Source: Fibrella aestuarina BUZ 2
GTDB lineage: Bacteria; Bacteroidota; Bacteroidia; Cytophagales; Spirosomataceae
Reading direction: 5' to 3'
DNA: 64,000 bases
Assembly (NCBI RefSeq): GCF_000331105.1
Contig: NC_020054.1
Coordinates: 6,399,815-6,463,814 of the forward strand
Below, piece after piece: positions 34,789 through 43,886 of this stretch. Positions within the stretch are counted from its first letter, which is position 1; every line of letters starts with the position of its first letter. Below the pieces are notes generated by a model. The model had not been told where the DNA came from. It saw nothing but the letters and a program-made list of their open reading frames with translations, and did no database searches. The position numbers and the translations under genes were made by a program.

Positions 34789-35328
34789 ATGGATGATCCT
34801 AAAGTACCGTTTTCTGATACGACAGCCCGCCGAGCCCAACTGATGCAGGCGACCGAACGCTTCAAATCATCGATCCAGGATAACGTCGATTCGCTGAAGT
34901 CTGACGCCTCAGAAATCGGGAAAACGACCGCCTTGGTGGCTGGTGTTGCTTTCGGTGTATTTTTGCTTGCCAATCTGATTCTGCCGAAGTCTGACGAATA
35001 CCGCCGGGCTGAGAAATACGGAGAATGGGATGACGACGACGAGTACACTGAGTATGACGACGAGGATGATGACGACGAGCCTGTGGCCCGGAGACAGCCC
35101 AAGTCGGTTCAGAAACAAGCCAAAGAAACGCAACGGTCAGCGGCAGCGAGCGGGCTCATTGGCGGATTGTTAACGTCAGTATTGACAAACATCGCCAAAG
35201 AACAGCTCTCAGGCCTGCTGACGCGCATTCGGACAAATAATGCAATCAACCCCACAGCGCAACACGCTGACACCCAATACCACGAAAAGGCTTCCACACA
35301 GCCTGCTGACTACGCTAATCAGTCGTAG
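34789..35328 (+). CDS. Hypothetical membrane protein with acidic stretch
   Basis: 179 aa. N-terminal helix (about 15-45), one membrane segment (TALVAGVAFGVFLLANLIL, about 47-65), then an intensely acidic run (DDDDEYTEYDDEDDDDE, about 80-97), a basic linker and a second, less hydrophobic Gly-rich segment (AAASGLIGGLLTSVL). The composition is similar to YtxH/DUF-type envelope stress proteins, but there is no firm family assignment. Its 3' end overlaps the GGGP synthase gene by 89 bp in another frame. Confidence 0.65.
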   Translation: MDDPKVPFSDTTARRAQLMQATERFKSSIQDNVDSLKSDASEIGKTTALVAGVAFGVFLLANLILPKSDEYRRAEKYGEWDDDDEYTEYDDEDDDDEPVARRQPKSVQKQAKETQRSAAASGLIGGLLTSVLTNIAKEQLSGLLTRIRTNNAINPTAQHADTQYHEKASTQPADYANQS

Positions 35329-36058
35329 GGAGCAAGGTCGTAAATCCTTTGCCGTATTGCTCGACCCGGATAAGGTTGAGCAATACGATTTTGACCAAAC
35401 CGTCAGCCGGGCTGCTCAGCATCAGGCTGACTTTTTTTTGGTAGGTGGTAGTCTGATCACTGATTATGTTCAGCGCGACATGATCGCTACGATCCGCCGC
35501 CTGACCCAGATCCCCGTCATTCTGTTCCCCGGCAATTCACTGCACATCGAGCCCTCTGCCGACTCCTTGCTGTTGCTGTCGCTCATTTCGGGGCGCAATC
35601 CTGAATTGCTCATCGGCCAGCATGTGATTGCTGCGCCCCTGCTCAAGCGCAGCGGGCTCGACATCATCCCGACGGCCTACATGCTCGTTGATGGGGGCGT
35701 ACCTACCACGGTATCGTACATCAGCAATACGACTCCCCTCCCCCACGACAAGCCGGGTGTGGCGGCCTGCACCGCTATGGCTGGCGAACTGCTGGGACTA
35801 CGGCTAACGTACCTGGATGCGGGCAGCGGTGCCCGGCGCCCGGTGCCACCGGCCCTGATTGCCGCCGTTCGGGCCGCCGTTGACTCCCCGATTGTGGTGG
35901 GTGGCGGTATCAACTCCGGCGAACGAGCCTACGAAGCGCTCAACGCCGGTGCCGACCTGATCGTGGTGGGAAATGGCATCGAACAAAACCCCGATCTATT
36001 GCCTGAACTGGCCAATGTGGTGGCCTCGTTTAATTCGTTATCCTCCGTTAACCAATAA
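35240..36058 (+). CDS. Geranylgeranylglyceryl/heptaprenylglyceryl phosphate synthase
   Basis: A 272-aa TIM-barrel prenyltransferase of the PcrB/GGGPS family, which joins a polyprenyl diphosphate to sn-glycerol-1-phosphate. Signatures: KSFAVLLDPDKVEQYD, FFLVGGSLITDYVQRD, PVILFPGNSLHIEPSADSLL, TAYMLVDGG, YLDAGSGARRPV and the phosphate-binding PIVVGGGINSGERAYEALNA. Bacteroidota homologues, including one from Spirosoma in published work as I recall it, make archaeal-type ether lipid precursors. The only in-frame ATG is at 35240, which places about 30 codons inside the preceding gene; no later start keeps the first beta strand. Translational coupling with that gene is therefore likely. Confidence 0.9.
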   Translation: MQSTPQRNTLTPNTTKRLPHSLLTTLISRREQGRKSFAVLLDPDKVEQYDFDQTVSRAAQHQADFFLVGGSLITDYVQRDMIATIRRLTQIPVILFPGNSLHIEPSADSLLLLSLISGRNPELLIGQHVIAAPLLKRSGLDIIPTAYMLVDGGVPTTVSYISNTTPLPHDKPGVAACTAMAGELLGLRLTYLDAGSGARRPVPPALIAAVRAAVDSPIVVGGGINSGERAYEALNAGADLIVVGNGIEQNPDLLPELANVVASFNSLSSVNQ

Positions 36059-36065
36059 GATACGT

Positions 36066-36521
36066 ATGCGTACCTGGCTTGTTCGTTTGCTCCAAACGAG
36101 CCTTTTTGCCATCACCTTACAGATGGCGCTGACTACAGCTGGCCACGCCCAGCCCAAACCCCGCCGAACGTACCCAGGCCGCTTTTATACGTCGGTTGAG
36201 AAACTGGCCCAGTTTCCGGGTGGGCGCGAGGCGATGCTCCGTTTTCTGGCCGATAACATCGAGTACCCCAACGTGCTCGACCGGATTCAATACAAGCCGG
36301 GGCCGGTTACGGTCCGGTTCATTGTGGCACCGGATGGCGCCCTGTATGACATTACAGTCGACTCCAAACCGGTGACCAATCCTGAGGCGGAGAAAGGCAT
36401 GGATACCTATCGCATCAGCATTATACGGGCTATCGAAAAAATGCCCCGCTGGCAACCGGCTCAGCTAGATGGCGGCCCGGTCGCTATGCTCTACACCTTG
36501 CCGCTACAGGTCGACAACTAA
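36066..36521 (+). CDS. Secreted TonB C-terminal-like domain protein
   Basis: 151 aa from the ATG at 36066; the open frame extends upstream into GGGP synthase but homology and the signal peptide (RTWLVRLLQTSLFAITLQMA then AGHAQ) support this start. The mature part is a TonB_C-like fold: LAQFPGGREAMLRFLADNIE, GPVTVRFIVAPDGALYDITV, AIEKMPRWQPAQLDGGPVAM. There is no membrane anchor for energy transduction, so it is a stand-alone periplasmic domain, common in this phylum. It is 7 bp downstream of the GGGP synthase stop codon, so in the same operon. Confidence 0.8.
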   Translation: MRTWLVRLLQTSLFAITLQMALTTAGHAQPKPRRTYPGRFYTSVEKLAQFPGGREAMLRFLADNIEYPNVLDRIQYKPGPVTVRFIVAPDGALYDITVDSKPVTNPEAEKGMDTYRISIIRAIEKMPRWQPAQLDGGPVAMLYTLPLQVDN

Positions 36522-36526
36522 ACCGA

Positions 36527-36587
36527 CGAGTGAACGAACGAAACTACCCATGAAGGCAGCGAGTGCCCTGAGCTGTTCGTTCATTCG
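36527..36587. repeat. Quasi-repeat hairpin H between the TonB_C-like gene and aspartate kinase gene
   Basis: Arms 36527-36539 and 36575-36587 pair over 13 bp with one wobble; the arms are made of the word GAACGAAC. The element begins 5 bp after the TonB_C-like stop codon and ends 9 bp before the aspartate kinase start. Confidence 0.6.
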
Positions 36588-36596
36588 TTTACCCAT

Positions 36597-37865
36597 ATGC
36601 ACGTATTCAAATTCGGTGGCGCTTCGGTGCGCGACGCGGCTGGTATTCGTAATGTAGGCCGCATCATCAGTCAAACCATTGCCGACGGAGCCGAGTTGCT
36701 GGTTGTCGTTTCGGCAATGGGCAAAACCACCAACGCGCTCGAAGAGGTTGTTGTCAGCCATATGGCGGGTCGCGCCGATGAAGCACAGCTTCGGTGGCAG
36801 AACGTGGTGATTGCGCATGAGTTGATCGTGGCCGAATTTGAACTGTCCGAAGCGCTGCTGGCACCGGTCAGGGAGACATTTGCGACGGTAGCCACGCAAC
36901 TGACCACACCCGCGATGCAAGGCTACGACGAAGTCTACGACCAGATCGTGTCGATGGGCGAGATCATCTCAACGCAACTGCTGGCGGCCTACCTGACCCA
37001 CCTCGGCTTACCCGTGCAGTGGACCGATGCCCGACAGCTGATTCGTACAGACGACACATTCCGTGAAGGTCGCGTTGACTGGACTACGACCGAGACACAG
37101 ATTCAGTCGCTGATGGCCACCAAACCCGGACTGGTGCTAACACAAGGCTTTATTGGCGGTACCCCAACCGGCGGAACGACGACCCTCGGCCGCGAAGGTT
37201 CCGACTACTCGGCGGCGATCTTCGCCTACTGCACGCAGGCGCAGGACGTGACCATCTGGAAGGACGTACCTGGCGTGCTGAACGCCGATCCGCGCTATTT
37301 TGACGAGACGGTGCTGCTGCCCTCGCTGACGTACCAGGACGCCACGGAACTAGCCTATTATGGCGCGACGGTCATTCACCCGAAAACCATTAAACCGCTT
37401 CAGAATAAGGGCATACCGCTTTATGTGCGGTCGTTTGTGCAGCCTGACCAGCCGGGAACGATGGTGGGCGGCCCACCCGTGCCGAATCCAACGCCTTCGT
37501 TTATCTTCAAGGTAAATCAGCTGTTGATCTCGCTGCACCCAACCGATTTTTCCTTTATCGCGGAAGACAACCTGAGCCTGATTTTTGGCTTGTTTGCCGA
37601 AGCGGGCGTGAAGATCAACCTGATGCAGAACACGGCGCTCAACTTTTCCGTCGTGGTCGATTCGCGCCCTGAGCGCATCCCCGATCTGCTCGAACGGCTC
37701 CGCGAACACTTCCGCGTTACCTACAACGAAGCCCTCGAACTCATCACGATCCGGCATTACGACCAAAGCACCATCGACCGGGTACTCGTGGGAAAGACCA
37801 TGTTGCTGGAACAAAAAAGCCGCATCACCGTGCAGTTGGTGGTGCGGGATGAAGGGGGGAATTAG
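36597..37865 (+). CDS. lysC: Aspartate kinase
   Basis: 422 aa. It phosphorylates aspartate at the entry to Lys, Met, Thr and diaminopimelate synthesis. KFGGASV (5-11) is the conserved nucleotide-binding start; the catalytic region has TLGREGSDYSAAIFAYCTQA and the substrate site VTIWKDVPGVLNADPR. The C-terminal third contains two ACT-like segments (QLLISLHPTDFSFIAEDNLS; KINLMQNTALNFSVVVD), predicting feedback control by amino acids. It is monofunctional, with no homoserine dehydrogenase domain. The symbol lysC is the general one; no isozyme is implied. Confidence 0.93.
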   Translation: MHVFKFGGASVRDAAGIRNVGRIISQTIADGAELLVVVSAMGKTTNALEEVVVSHMAGRADEAQLRWQNVVIAHELIVAEFELSEALLAPVRETFATVATQLTTPAMQGYDEVYDQIVSMGEIISTQLLAAYLTHLGLPVQWTDARQLIRTDDTFREGRVDWTTTETQIQSLMATKPGLVLTQGFIGGTPTGGTTTLGREGSDYSAAIFAYCTQAQDVTIWKDVPGVLNADPRYFDETVLLPSLTYQDATELAYYGATVIHPKTIKPLQNKGIPLYVRSFVQPDQPGTMVGGPPVPNPTPSFIFKVNQLLISLHPTDFSFIAEDNLSLIFGLFAEAGVKINLMQNTALNFSVVVDSRPERIPDLLERLREHFRVTYNEALELITIRHYDQSTIDRVLVGKTMLLEQKSRITVQLVVRDEGGN

Positions 37866-37867
37866 GT

Positions 37868-37964
37868 TCGAGTTTGAGGTTAGTGTTTCGAGTTTGGTGT
37901 TTCCCGTTGACTGATGCCGGGAGCAAACTTGCGTTAGCTAACTCGAAACTGTAAACTCGAAACT
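37868..37964. repeat. Quasi-repeat hairpin D between lysC and the PorP gene
   Basis: A left arm made of GTTTCGAGTTT words (37868-37902) faces inverted copies AAACTCGAAAC (37941-37964). The best stem pairs TTTCGAGTTT with AAACTCGAAA at 37953-37962. The right arm reaches into the stop codon of the minus-strand PorP/SprF gene; the left begins just after the lysC stop. Confidence 0.7.
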
Positions 37965-39000
37965 AAAACTTGGGGCATGACAACATGCCTTTCTTCGGCT
38001 TGTAGCGGTCCCGGTTGCTTTCGGGGCGGTCGAAGATGTAGGAAAGTGAAATCTCGTGTGAGCCCCCGCTGGCGAAACCCAGCGTAGAGATAGTAGCATC
38101 GTAGCTATAACCAATCGAGAATTTATCGGCCCGGTAGCCAATCAGCCCCGCAAATGCGTCGTGGTTATTGATCCGCTGATCGTACTTTTTGAAGGGAATT
38201 CCCCGGTAATACACGCCCACCGTAATAGGCGAGTAAGTCAGGTACGTACCGATATCGAGCTGGTCGTATTTACCCTGAAACTTATAATTGACGACCGGTG
38301 AAATGCTGATTTCGCGGTCCATCTCATCACCATAGCCCGTTATGCCCTGCAACGGAATGCGCAGGCCAGCCTGTAGGCTTCCCTTAATGGGCAGTCGGCT
38401 TCCGCTGGTGGCCGAGAAGAAACTCTGGTCGGGCCGGTTGATGTGGTGCGCCGACAGCCCCACCCAGAACCAGTCGGAGTAAAAAAGGCCGCCCGTCGAG
38501 AAATCGAGATACTTATTGACTGGCGCGCCCGCCAGCACGACTGGATCGGAGGTTTTATCGCGAATGATGCCGCTGGTCGAAAACTGATCGCCAAACGTCA
38601 GCCCGAAGTAGTTGACATTCCGGTTGACGTAGCTGCCCTGCACCCCGAGCCGGACAAACGATGCCTCGCCCACCTGAAACTGGTATGCATATTGCGCAGC
38701 AAACTCTGTTGACTGCACGGCACCCTGTCCCTGGTTGTCGCTGATGAACATCACGCCGATACCACTATTCAATTTCGGGATGAAATGGTCAACGCCGACG
38801 ACCGTAGTGACGTAATTGGTAATGGCAGGCCACTGGTTACGATAATTGATGGTGGCTCGTGGTGCCAGCGCCGAGCCTGCAAAAGCCGGATTGAGGTACT
38901 GCGGAGCCGCATAGAACTGCGTAAACTGAGGGTCCTGTGCCCAGGCCGACAGGTTGCCGAGCAACATCAGCACGCCAAGAAACGTATATCGTAATGCCAT
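37963..39000 (-). CDS. PorP/SprF family type IX secretion membrane protein
   Basis: 345 aa from the ATG at 39000, which gives signal peptide MALRYTFLGVLMLLGNLSAW; the frame is open 18 codons further but lacks a matching N-terminus. QDPQFTQFYAAPQYLNPAFAGSA is the diagnostic start of mature PorP/SprF proteins. The remainder is a beta-barrel-like outer-membrane protein with YDATISTLGFASGGSHEISLSY near the end. Members sit next to large T9SS substrates with type-B sorting domains and are needed for their secretion or anchoring; here the 1485-aa protein is divergently transcribed 255 bp away. Confidence 0.92.
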   Translation of the reverse strand: MALRYTFLGVLMLLGNLSAWAQDPQFTQFYAAPQYLNPAFAGSALAPRATINYRNQWPAITNYVTTVVGVDHFIPKLNSGIGVMFISDNQGQGAVQSTEFAAQYAYQFQVGEASFVRLGVQGSYVNRNVNYFGLTFGDQFSTSGIIRDKTSDPVVLAGAPVNKYLDFSTGGLFYSDWFWVGLSAHHINRPDQSFFSATSGSRLPIKGSLQAGLRIPLQGITGYGDEMDREISISPVVNYKFQGKYDQLDIGTYLTYSPITVGVYYRGIPFKKYDQRINNHDAFAGLIGYRADKFSIGYSYDATISTLGFASGGSHEISLSYIFDRPESNRDRYKPKKGMLSCPKF

Positions 39001-39255
39001 ATGGATAAAACTGCGCAAAATTAACGCCAAACAGAACGTGAACGGGCTTTTCATACCGAGTATTGACGGTCGTTAGGTCCGGCCACAAATCGAGCAACTG
39101 GTTCCAACGTTTATACGTGTAATACTCGTCTTATTGAGTGAAACGTTGAGGGTTAGCCCGGTAAAATTTTACGCTTCCCGATTCGTTTAACATAACGTAA
39201 CGAGTCTGTTGTCTGTTATGTACGCGCCAGACTTTCGTTTGTTCTCAACATACCT

Positions 39256-42200
39256 ATGAACCGCTGGGTTACCTTTACCATATACGCGACACTTTGGGCG
39301 ATAGTCGGGCTGCTGCTCCTTCCTTCCAGCGGGTGGGCGCAAACCGGGCCTGTGTCGAGCACGCCCACGGCTGCTTCGCTGATTCGGCAAACCGAACAGG
39401 AAAATCAGATCAAGATTATCGGCAAACTGTGTACGCCTACCAACCCGGGGGGCGGGCCAGTCAGCACTACCGGCAGTTCGGGTTCCGCGACCTCGGCTAA
39501 CGCCAACTGCGGCAGTGATCCCGTTAATTTCTACGACGTCGACCCGGCGTCCTTCAAAGACCGAACCGTTTGGGTGATCGACGGTGGCGCTCCGCAAACC
39601 GGCGGCGTAGCCAGCACGTCCTTCACGACACCGGGGGTCAAATCCATAACGCTGACCCGTTTCTACTCATCGACCGTAACCGGCGGCGTCTCCACCACTG
39701 TCAGTGTACCCAAGACATTCACCGTCAACGTAGGTACACCCCCGAGGCAATTTCAGAACTGGCGCAACGACACCACCATTTGTAAAGGTACCGAACTGAA
39801 GATTGACCCATATCCGAGTGGGGCGCCTGATGGCGTAACGTACCTGTGGTACCCAAAAGGCGAGGTTACGCAGTCAATCAGCACCACCGCCTCGGGCTGC
39901 TATTCGGTAGAGGTCACCAATGCAGAAGGCTGTTCGGTGCAGGATAAAATCCAGGTCAGTCTGTGTCCGGAGCAGAACGCCTCGGCGGGTTCGAAATGGT
40001 ATTTTGGCAACAACGCCGGCCTTGACTTTGCCGGGGGCGAGCCCAAACCCATCGACGACGGTAAGCTGAGTACCATCGAAGGGTCGGCCTCCATCACCGA
40101 CACAAAGGGAAACGTACTGTTCTACACGGATGGCATTACGATCTTCGACAAGGATGGCAAGCCCATGCAGCTGTTCGACCCCATCAGCGGCACGCTCACC
40201 ACGGCGGCGTCGCTCAGCGGCAACCAGCGCTCTACGCAGTCGGCCATTATCGTGCCCAAGCCGGTTTGCCGGGGTTGCGATTACGAATACTACGTCTACA
40301 CCACTGCCGAAATCAACGGCACCCGGCAGGTTACGTACAGCATCGTCGATATGCGCCGCAACAGCGGGGCCGGTGCCATCACCCAGCAGAATTTGCCGGT
40401 CGTTTCCAACACAACGTCGGCCAGCAGTACCGAACGGTCGGCCTCGGTGCGCCGCGACCGTGACACAACCTATTGGGTGATGACGCACGATTACGGGACC
40501 AACTGTTTCCGGGTTGACCACCTGACGGCGCAGCTTAAGACCGAACAGAAACAGTATTGCCTCGGCACGGCACACGATTCGCCCGCCCGTGGCGAAGGAC
40601 AGATGAAATTTGGCCCGGCTCCCCAACCCGCCAGCACGACCGCCACCAGCGGCACAGGTACGTCGGGAACGGTGGTTTCGGGAACCGCTACACAGGGGAA
40701 CAGCAACACGGCCGTCAGGCCCGTGGCGGTGGTCATACCCGGCGACCCGAATAGTACGGACCCTGACCGACAGAAAAGCTACGTCGAGATATTCAACTTC
40801 AACACGGAAACGGGCGAACTCAAGGGACCCGATAAACGAATTGATATGGGCCCCGCACCGCCCACGTCTTATGGGGTCGAGTTTTCGCCCGACGGCAGTA
40901 AAGTATACGTCACCCAAATAGGCTCCGTCTCCAGTGTGAGCGGGGTACAAACGCAGACGGGACCCTCGCGCATCATACAATACGACATTACCGACGCCGA
41001 CCCAGCCAGTACCAGTGCGGTGGTGGCCGAAAGCACGCAACAGCAGTTTGGGTCCTTGCAGATCGGCCCCGATGGCAAAATCTACGTAGCTGTACAGGGG
41101 GCTTCGTCGCTGGGGGTGATCGACAACGCGGATGGCAGTGGTGGCACCACGACCAACCCGTTTGCCAAGCCGCCTACGTTCACGCTGACGGGGCAGGATT
41201 TGGGCGGAAAAGTCAGCCAGTTGGGGCTGCCCAACCAGGTGGCCAACTTCAGCCAGCCTTCGAGCAACCCCGGTGTGTCGGCCAGCAATGTCTGTCAGGG
41301 GAATCCGGTTGAGCTACAGATTACGCCTTATTGCCCCAAACTGAAAGAAACGTACAACCTGCGGGTACGAAACAGCGCGGGCGCCATTGTGGCTCAAACC
41401 CTGTCGTTTACGACGACTTCGCAGAGCTACAGCATTTCGACGCCAGGTACGTACTCAGCGACGCTGGAGGTGCGCGTGATTACATCGACCGGCACTACCT
41501 GTACGACCGCCACAGCCGAGACATCGTTTACCGTCATTGAACAGCCCCCGGCCTTCGACCTTGGGCCCGATATCAACAAGTGCGATTCGAACCCCGTTTC
41601 GCTAACGATCCCCGCCGTAGCCGAGCAGTATGCCTGGGTATTGGGCAGGCAGATTGTGAGCACGTCGAGGGTACTCAGCACGACTGTCTCCGGTCGGTAC
41701 ACAGCTTATATCGGAAACGGTGGCGAGTGCGTGGAGCAGGATCAGATCACGATTAATTTCTACAGGCCCGGTAACATTGACCTGGGGCCACCCGTCCCGC
41801 TCTGTGAGAAAAGTACGCGCGAACTGACCCTAACGTCCCCCGGATTCACCTCCTTCAGTTGGACATCGGGGGTATTGAGTACGACCCTGACCGACCGGAC
41901 CATTACCATTGATAAACCAGGTACGTATTCGCTGGTGGCCTCGTATGACCGAACAACGCCGACCGGGCCACTGACCTGTTACGCCCGGGATCAGATCGAC
42001 GTGGTGTCGGCCAAACTGCCCACCATTACGTCATCGCTCCGGCAACCGGCTAGCTGTACTGCCGCCGATGGGGTCATTACCATTACCCCGGCCCCCACGT
42101 CGGTCGTATCGGGTACGCCCACGGCCAGCACATCGTTTACCTATTCCTGGACGACCGTCAGCGGATCACCCATTTCCACCACAAGCAATTCGGCTTCCGC

Positions 42201-43713
42201 GCTGACAGAAGGTACCTATCAGGTCAGCGTCACCGATGCCAATGCCTGTTCAGTCGTGACGCCGTTCACGTTGCAATCGACGTCGCAACGATTACAGCTG
42301 GCCCTGACGCCTTCGCTGCAACAGTGCGGCGAGCCCACGAGTGGCAGTGTCGCGCTGGGCGTTACCAACGGCACCGCCGTTGAAGTTCGATGGGTAGGCC
42401 CGCCGGGCTCGTCGTTTGTGTCGACAGGTACGTCGCTGACGGGTGCTTCGGCGGGCGTCTACAGCGTGTCGGCAACCAACAGCCTGGGCTGCGTCTCGTC
42501 AGCCTCAACCACCATTGGCCTCAGCACGACCTCGACACTCAGCCTATCGAACCGCAGCAACTGCGTGGGCGATACCGTGCAACTGATTCCGTCTCGGTTG
42601 GGCAACTTCACGAGTGGGGTCATTTACCGCTGGAACACCGGCGAAACCACCGAACGCATCTCGCCCCGGACGGCCGGTACATACTCGCTGACGGCTACGA
42701 ACACGCAGAACGGATGTATCGGTACGGCCAGTGCAACGGCGCAGTTTGTGCAGAAACCCAACGTGTCGGCGGGCAATAACCTGTCGCTCTGTTTAGGCTC
42801 ACCGCAGTCACTTACGTTGCTGCAACTAACGGGCGCCAGTCCCGGCGGGGGTACGTGGGCAGGACCGAGCGTCAGTTCGACCGGTTCGTTCACCGCAAAT
42901 CCCGCTCAGGTTGGTCAGGTTGTGACCGTGACGTATTCGGTTACCGTTAGCGGCTGCGCCAACTCAGCACCGCGCCAGATCGCTTTAAATCAGGTGCCAC
43001 AGGTCAATGCCGGCCCCGATGCTGATTTCTGCGAAGGCAGTGGTCAGGCCCTGCGCGCTTCGGGCTCGCCGGGTGCCCTGTTCCGTTGGAGCGATGGTAC
43101 GCAGGGCTCGTTGATCCGCCCTAACCAGACCGGACGCTATACCGTAACGGCTAGCCTGAACGGCTGTGAAGCCAGCGATGATTTGCAGGTGCTCGTGCGG
43201 CCCGCGCCCCGCTTCGACCTAACCCGGCAGGCGGTTATCTGCGTGGGCGATCGCCAGCAGACTCAGTTGCGCGTAGTACCGCAGAGCAACGACCAAACCG
43301 TTGTCTGGACCACGACCAATACCACGTCGACGACGCTTACCGTCAGTGCAGCCGGTACGTATTCGGTGGTGGTGACGGGCGCCAATGGCTGCGTGGCGGG
43401 TGATGCGGCGGTGGTACTCGATCGTTGCGAACCACGTGTGTTTGCGCCCAATGCGTTCTCGCCCAACGGTGACAATAGCAACGACCGGTTTAGTCCGCTT
43501 AATGCCTACACAACGGATCTTGAACTGCGCATTTACAACCGCTGGGGTGAAGTGATTTTCGCCAGTACGCCCGAGACGCCCGATTGGGATGGCACCTACC
43601 GGGGCGAACCGGCGCAGTCGATGCTCTACCCCTACACGATTACCTATCGCAGCCAGTACTTCCCAGAACGCCCCGCCGTCGTCAAACGCGGGAGCGTGTT
43701 GTTGCTGAGGTGA
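39256..43713 (+). CDS. Large surface protein with T9SS type-B sorting domain
   Basis: 1485 aa. Signal peptide of about 30 residues, then a low-complexity Ser/Thr/Gly linker, a PKD/Ig-like unit (40-235), a region with WYFGNNAGLDFAGGEPKP and NVLFYTDGITIFDKDG (about 245-290) that recurs in gliding-associated proteins and resembles a beta-propeller, and a run of about ten Ig-like units marked by C-x(n)-P/S patterns and GTYSL/GTYSV. The last 90 residues (FAPNAFSPNGDNSNDRF, LRIYNRWGEVIF, YRSQYFPERP) form the CHU_C/gliding-motility C-terminal domain used for T9SS export. It is likely anchored through the PorP/SprF protein encoded next door and may be an adhesin. Confidence 0.92.
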   Translation: MNRWVTFTIYATLWAIVGLLLLPSSGWAQTGPVSSTPTAASLIRQTEQENQIKIIGKLCTPTNPGGGPVSTTGSSGSATSANANCGSDPVNFYDVDPASFKDRTVWVIDGGAPQTGGVASTSFTTPGVKSITLTRFYSSTVTGGVSTTVSVPKTFTVNVGTPPRQFQNWRNDTTICKGTELKIDPYPSGAPDGVTYLWYPKGEVTQSISTTASGCYSVEVTNAEGCSVQDKIQVSLCPEQNASAGSKWYFGNNAGLDFAGGEPKPIDDGKLSTIEGSASITDTKGNVLFYTDGITIFDKDGKPMQLFDPISGTLTTAASLSGNQRSTQSAIIVPKPVCRGCDYEYYVYTTAEINGTRQVTYSIVDMRRNSGAGAITQQNLPVVSNTTSASSTERSASVRRDRDTTYWVMTHDYGTNCFRVDHLTAQLKTEQKQYCLGTAHDSPARGEGQMKFGPAPQPASTTATSGTGTSGTVVSGTATQGNSNTAVRPVAVVIPGDPNSTDPDRQKSYVEIFNFNTETGELKGPDKRIDMGPAPPTSYGVEFSPDGSKVYVTQIGSVSSVSGVQTQTGPSRIIQYDITDADPASTSAVVAESTQQQFGSLQIGPDGKIYVAVQGASSLGVIDNADGSGGTTTNPFAKPPTFTLTGQDLGGKVSQLGLPNQVANFSQPSSNPGVSASNVCQGNPVELQITPYCPKLKETYNLRVRNSAGAIVAQTLSFTTTSQSYSISTPGTYSATLEVRVITSTGTTCTTATAETSFTVIEQPPAFDLGPDINKCDSNPVSLTIPAVAEQYAWVLGRQIVSTSRVLSTTVSGRYTAYIGNGGECVEQDQITINFYRPGNIDLGPPVPLCEKSTRELTLTSPGFTSFSWTSGVLSTTLTDRTITIDKPGTYSLVASYDRTTPTGPLTCYARDQIDVVSAKLPTITSSLRQPASCTAADGVITITPAPTSVVSGTPTASTSFTYSWTTVSGSPISTTSNSASALTEGTYQVSVTDANACSVVTPFTLQSTSQRLQLALTPSLQQCGEPTSGSVALGVTNGTAVEVRWVGPPGSSFVSTGTSLTGASAGVYSVSATNSLGCVSSASTTIGLSTTSTLSLSNRSNCVGDTVQLIPSRLGNFTSGVIYRWNTGETTERISPRTAGTYSLTATNTQNGCIGTASATAQFVQKPNVSAGNNLSLCLGSPQSLTLLQLTGASPGGGTWAGPSVSSTGSFTANPAQVGQVVTVTYSVTVSGCANSAPRQIALNQVPQVNAGPDADFCEGSGQALRASGSPGALFRWSDGTQGSLIRPNQTGRYTVTASLNGCEASDDLQVLVRPAPRFDLTRQAVICVGDRQQTQLRVVPQSNDQTVVWTTTNTTSTTLTVSAAGTYSVVVTGANGCVAGDAAVVLDRCEPRVFAPNAFSPNGDNSNDRFSPLNAYTTDLELRIYNRWGEVIFASTPETPDWDGTYRGEPAQSMLYPYTITYRSQYFPERPAVVKRGSVLLLR

Positions 43714-43718
43714 GTGTG

Positions 43719-43809
43719 CGTTTAACGGTTGAGGGCTAACGTTTGCGGTTGGCTGGTGCATAGAGAACGCGCCAGCCAACCGCAAACGTTAGCCCTCAAC
43801 CGTTAAACG
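43719..43809. repeat. Quasi-repeat hairpin E, perfect 38-bp arms
   Basis: Arms 43719-43756 and 43772-43809 are perfectly complementary over 38 bp with a 15-nt loop. The arm is a chain of words of the type AACGGTTGAGGGCT and AACGTTTGCGGTTGGCT. It begins 5 bp after the stop codon of the 1485-aa protein and ends 77 bp before ruvB. Confidence 0.88.
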
Positions 43810-43886
43810 GCTTTCTTTGAACCTTGACCCTTTTTTCGTATCTTTAAGGTAGAACAGACAGGACAACAATTACCTGATAATCAGTT

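Noticed and set aside
39874..41040. 388-codon open frame on the minus strand inside the 1485-aa protein gene
   Set aside because: It is antisense to a gene with signal peptide, repeats and a T9SS domain; its product is Arg/Gly/Val-rich with no domain, as expected from a shadow in high-GC coding DNA.
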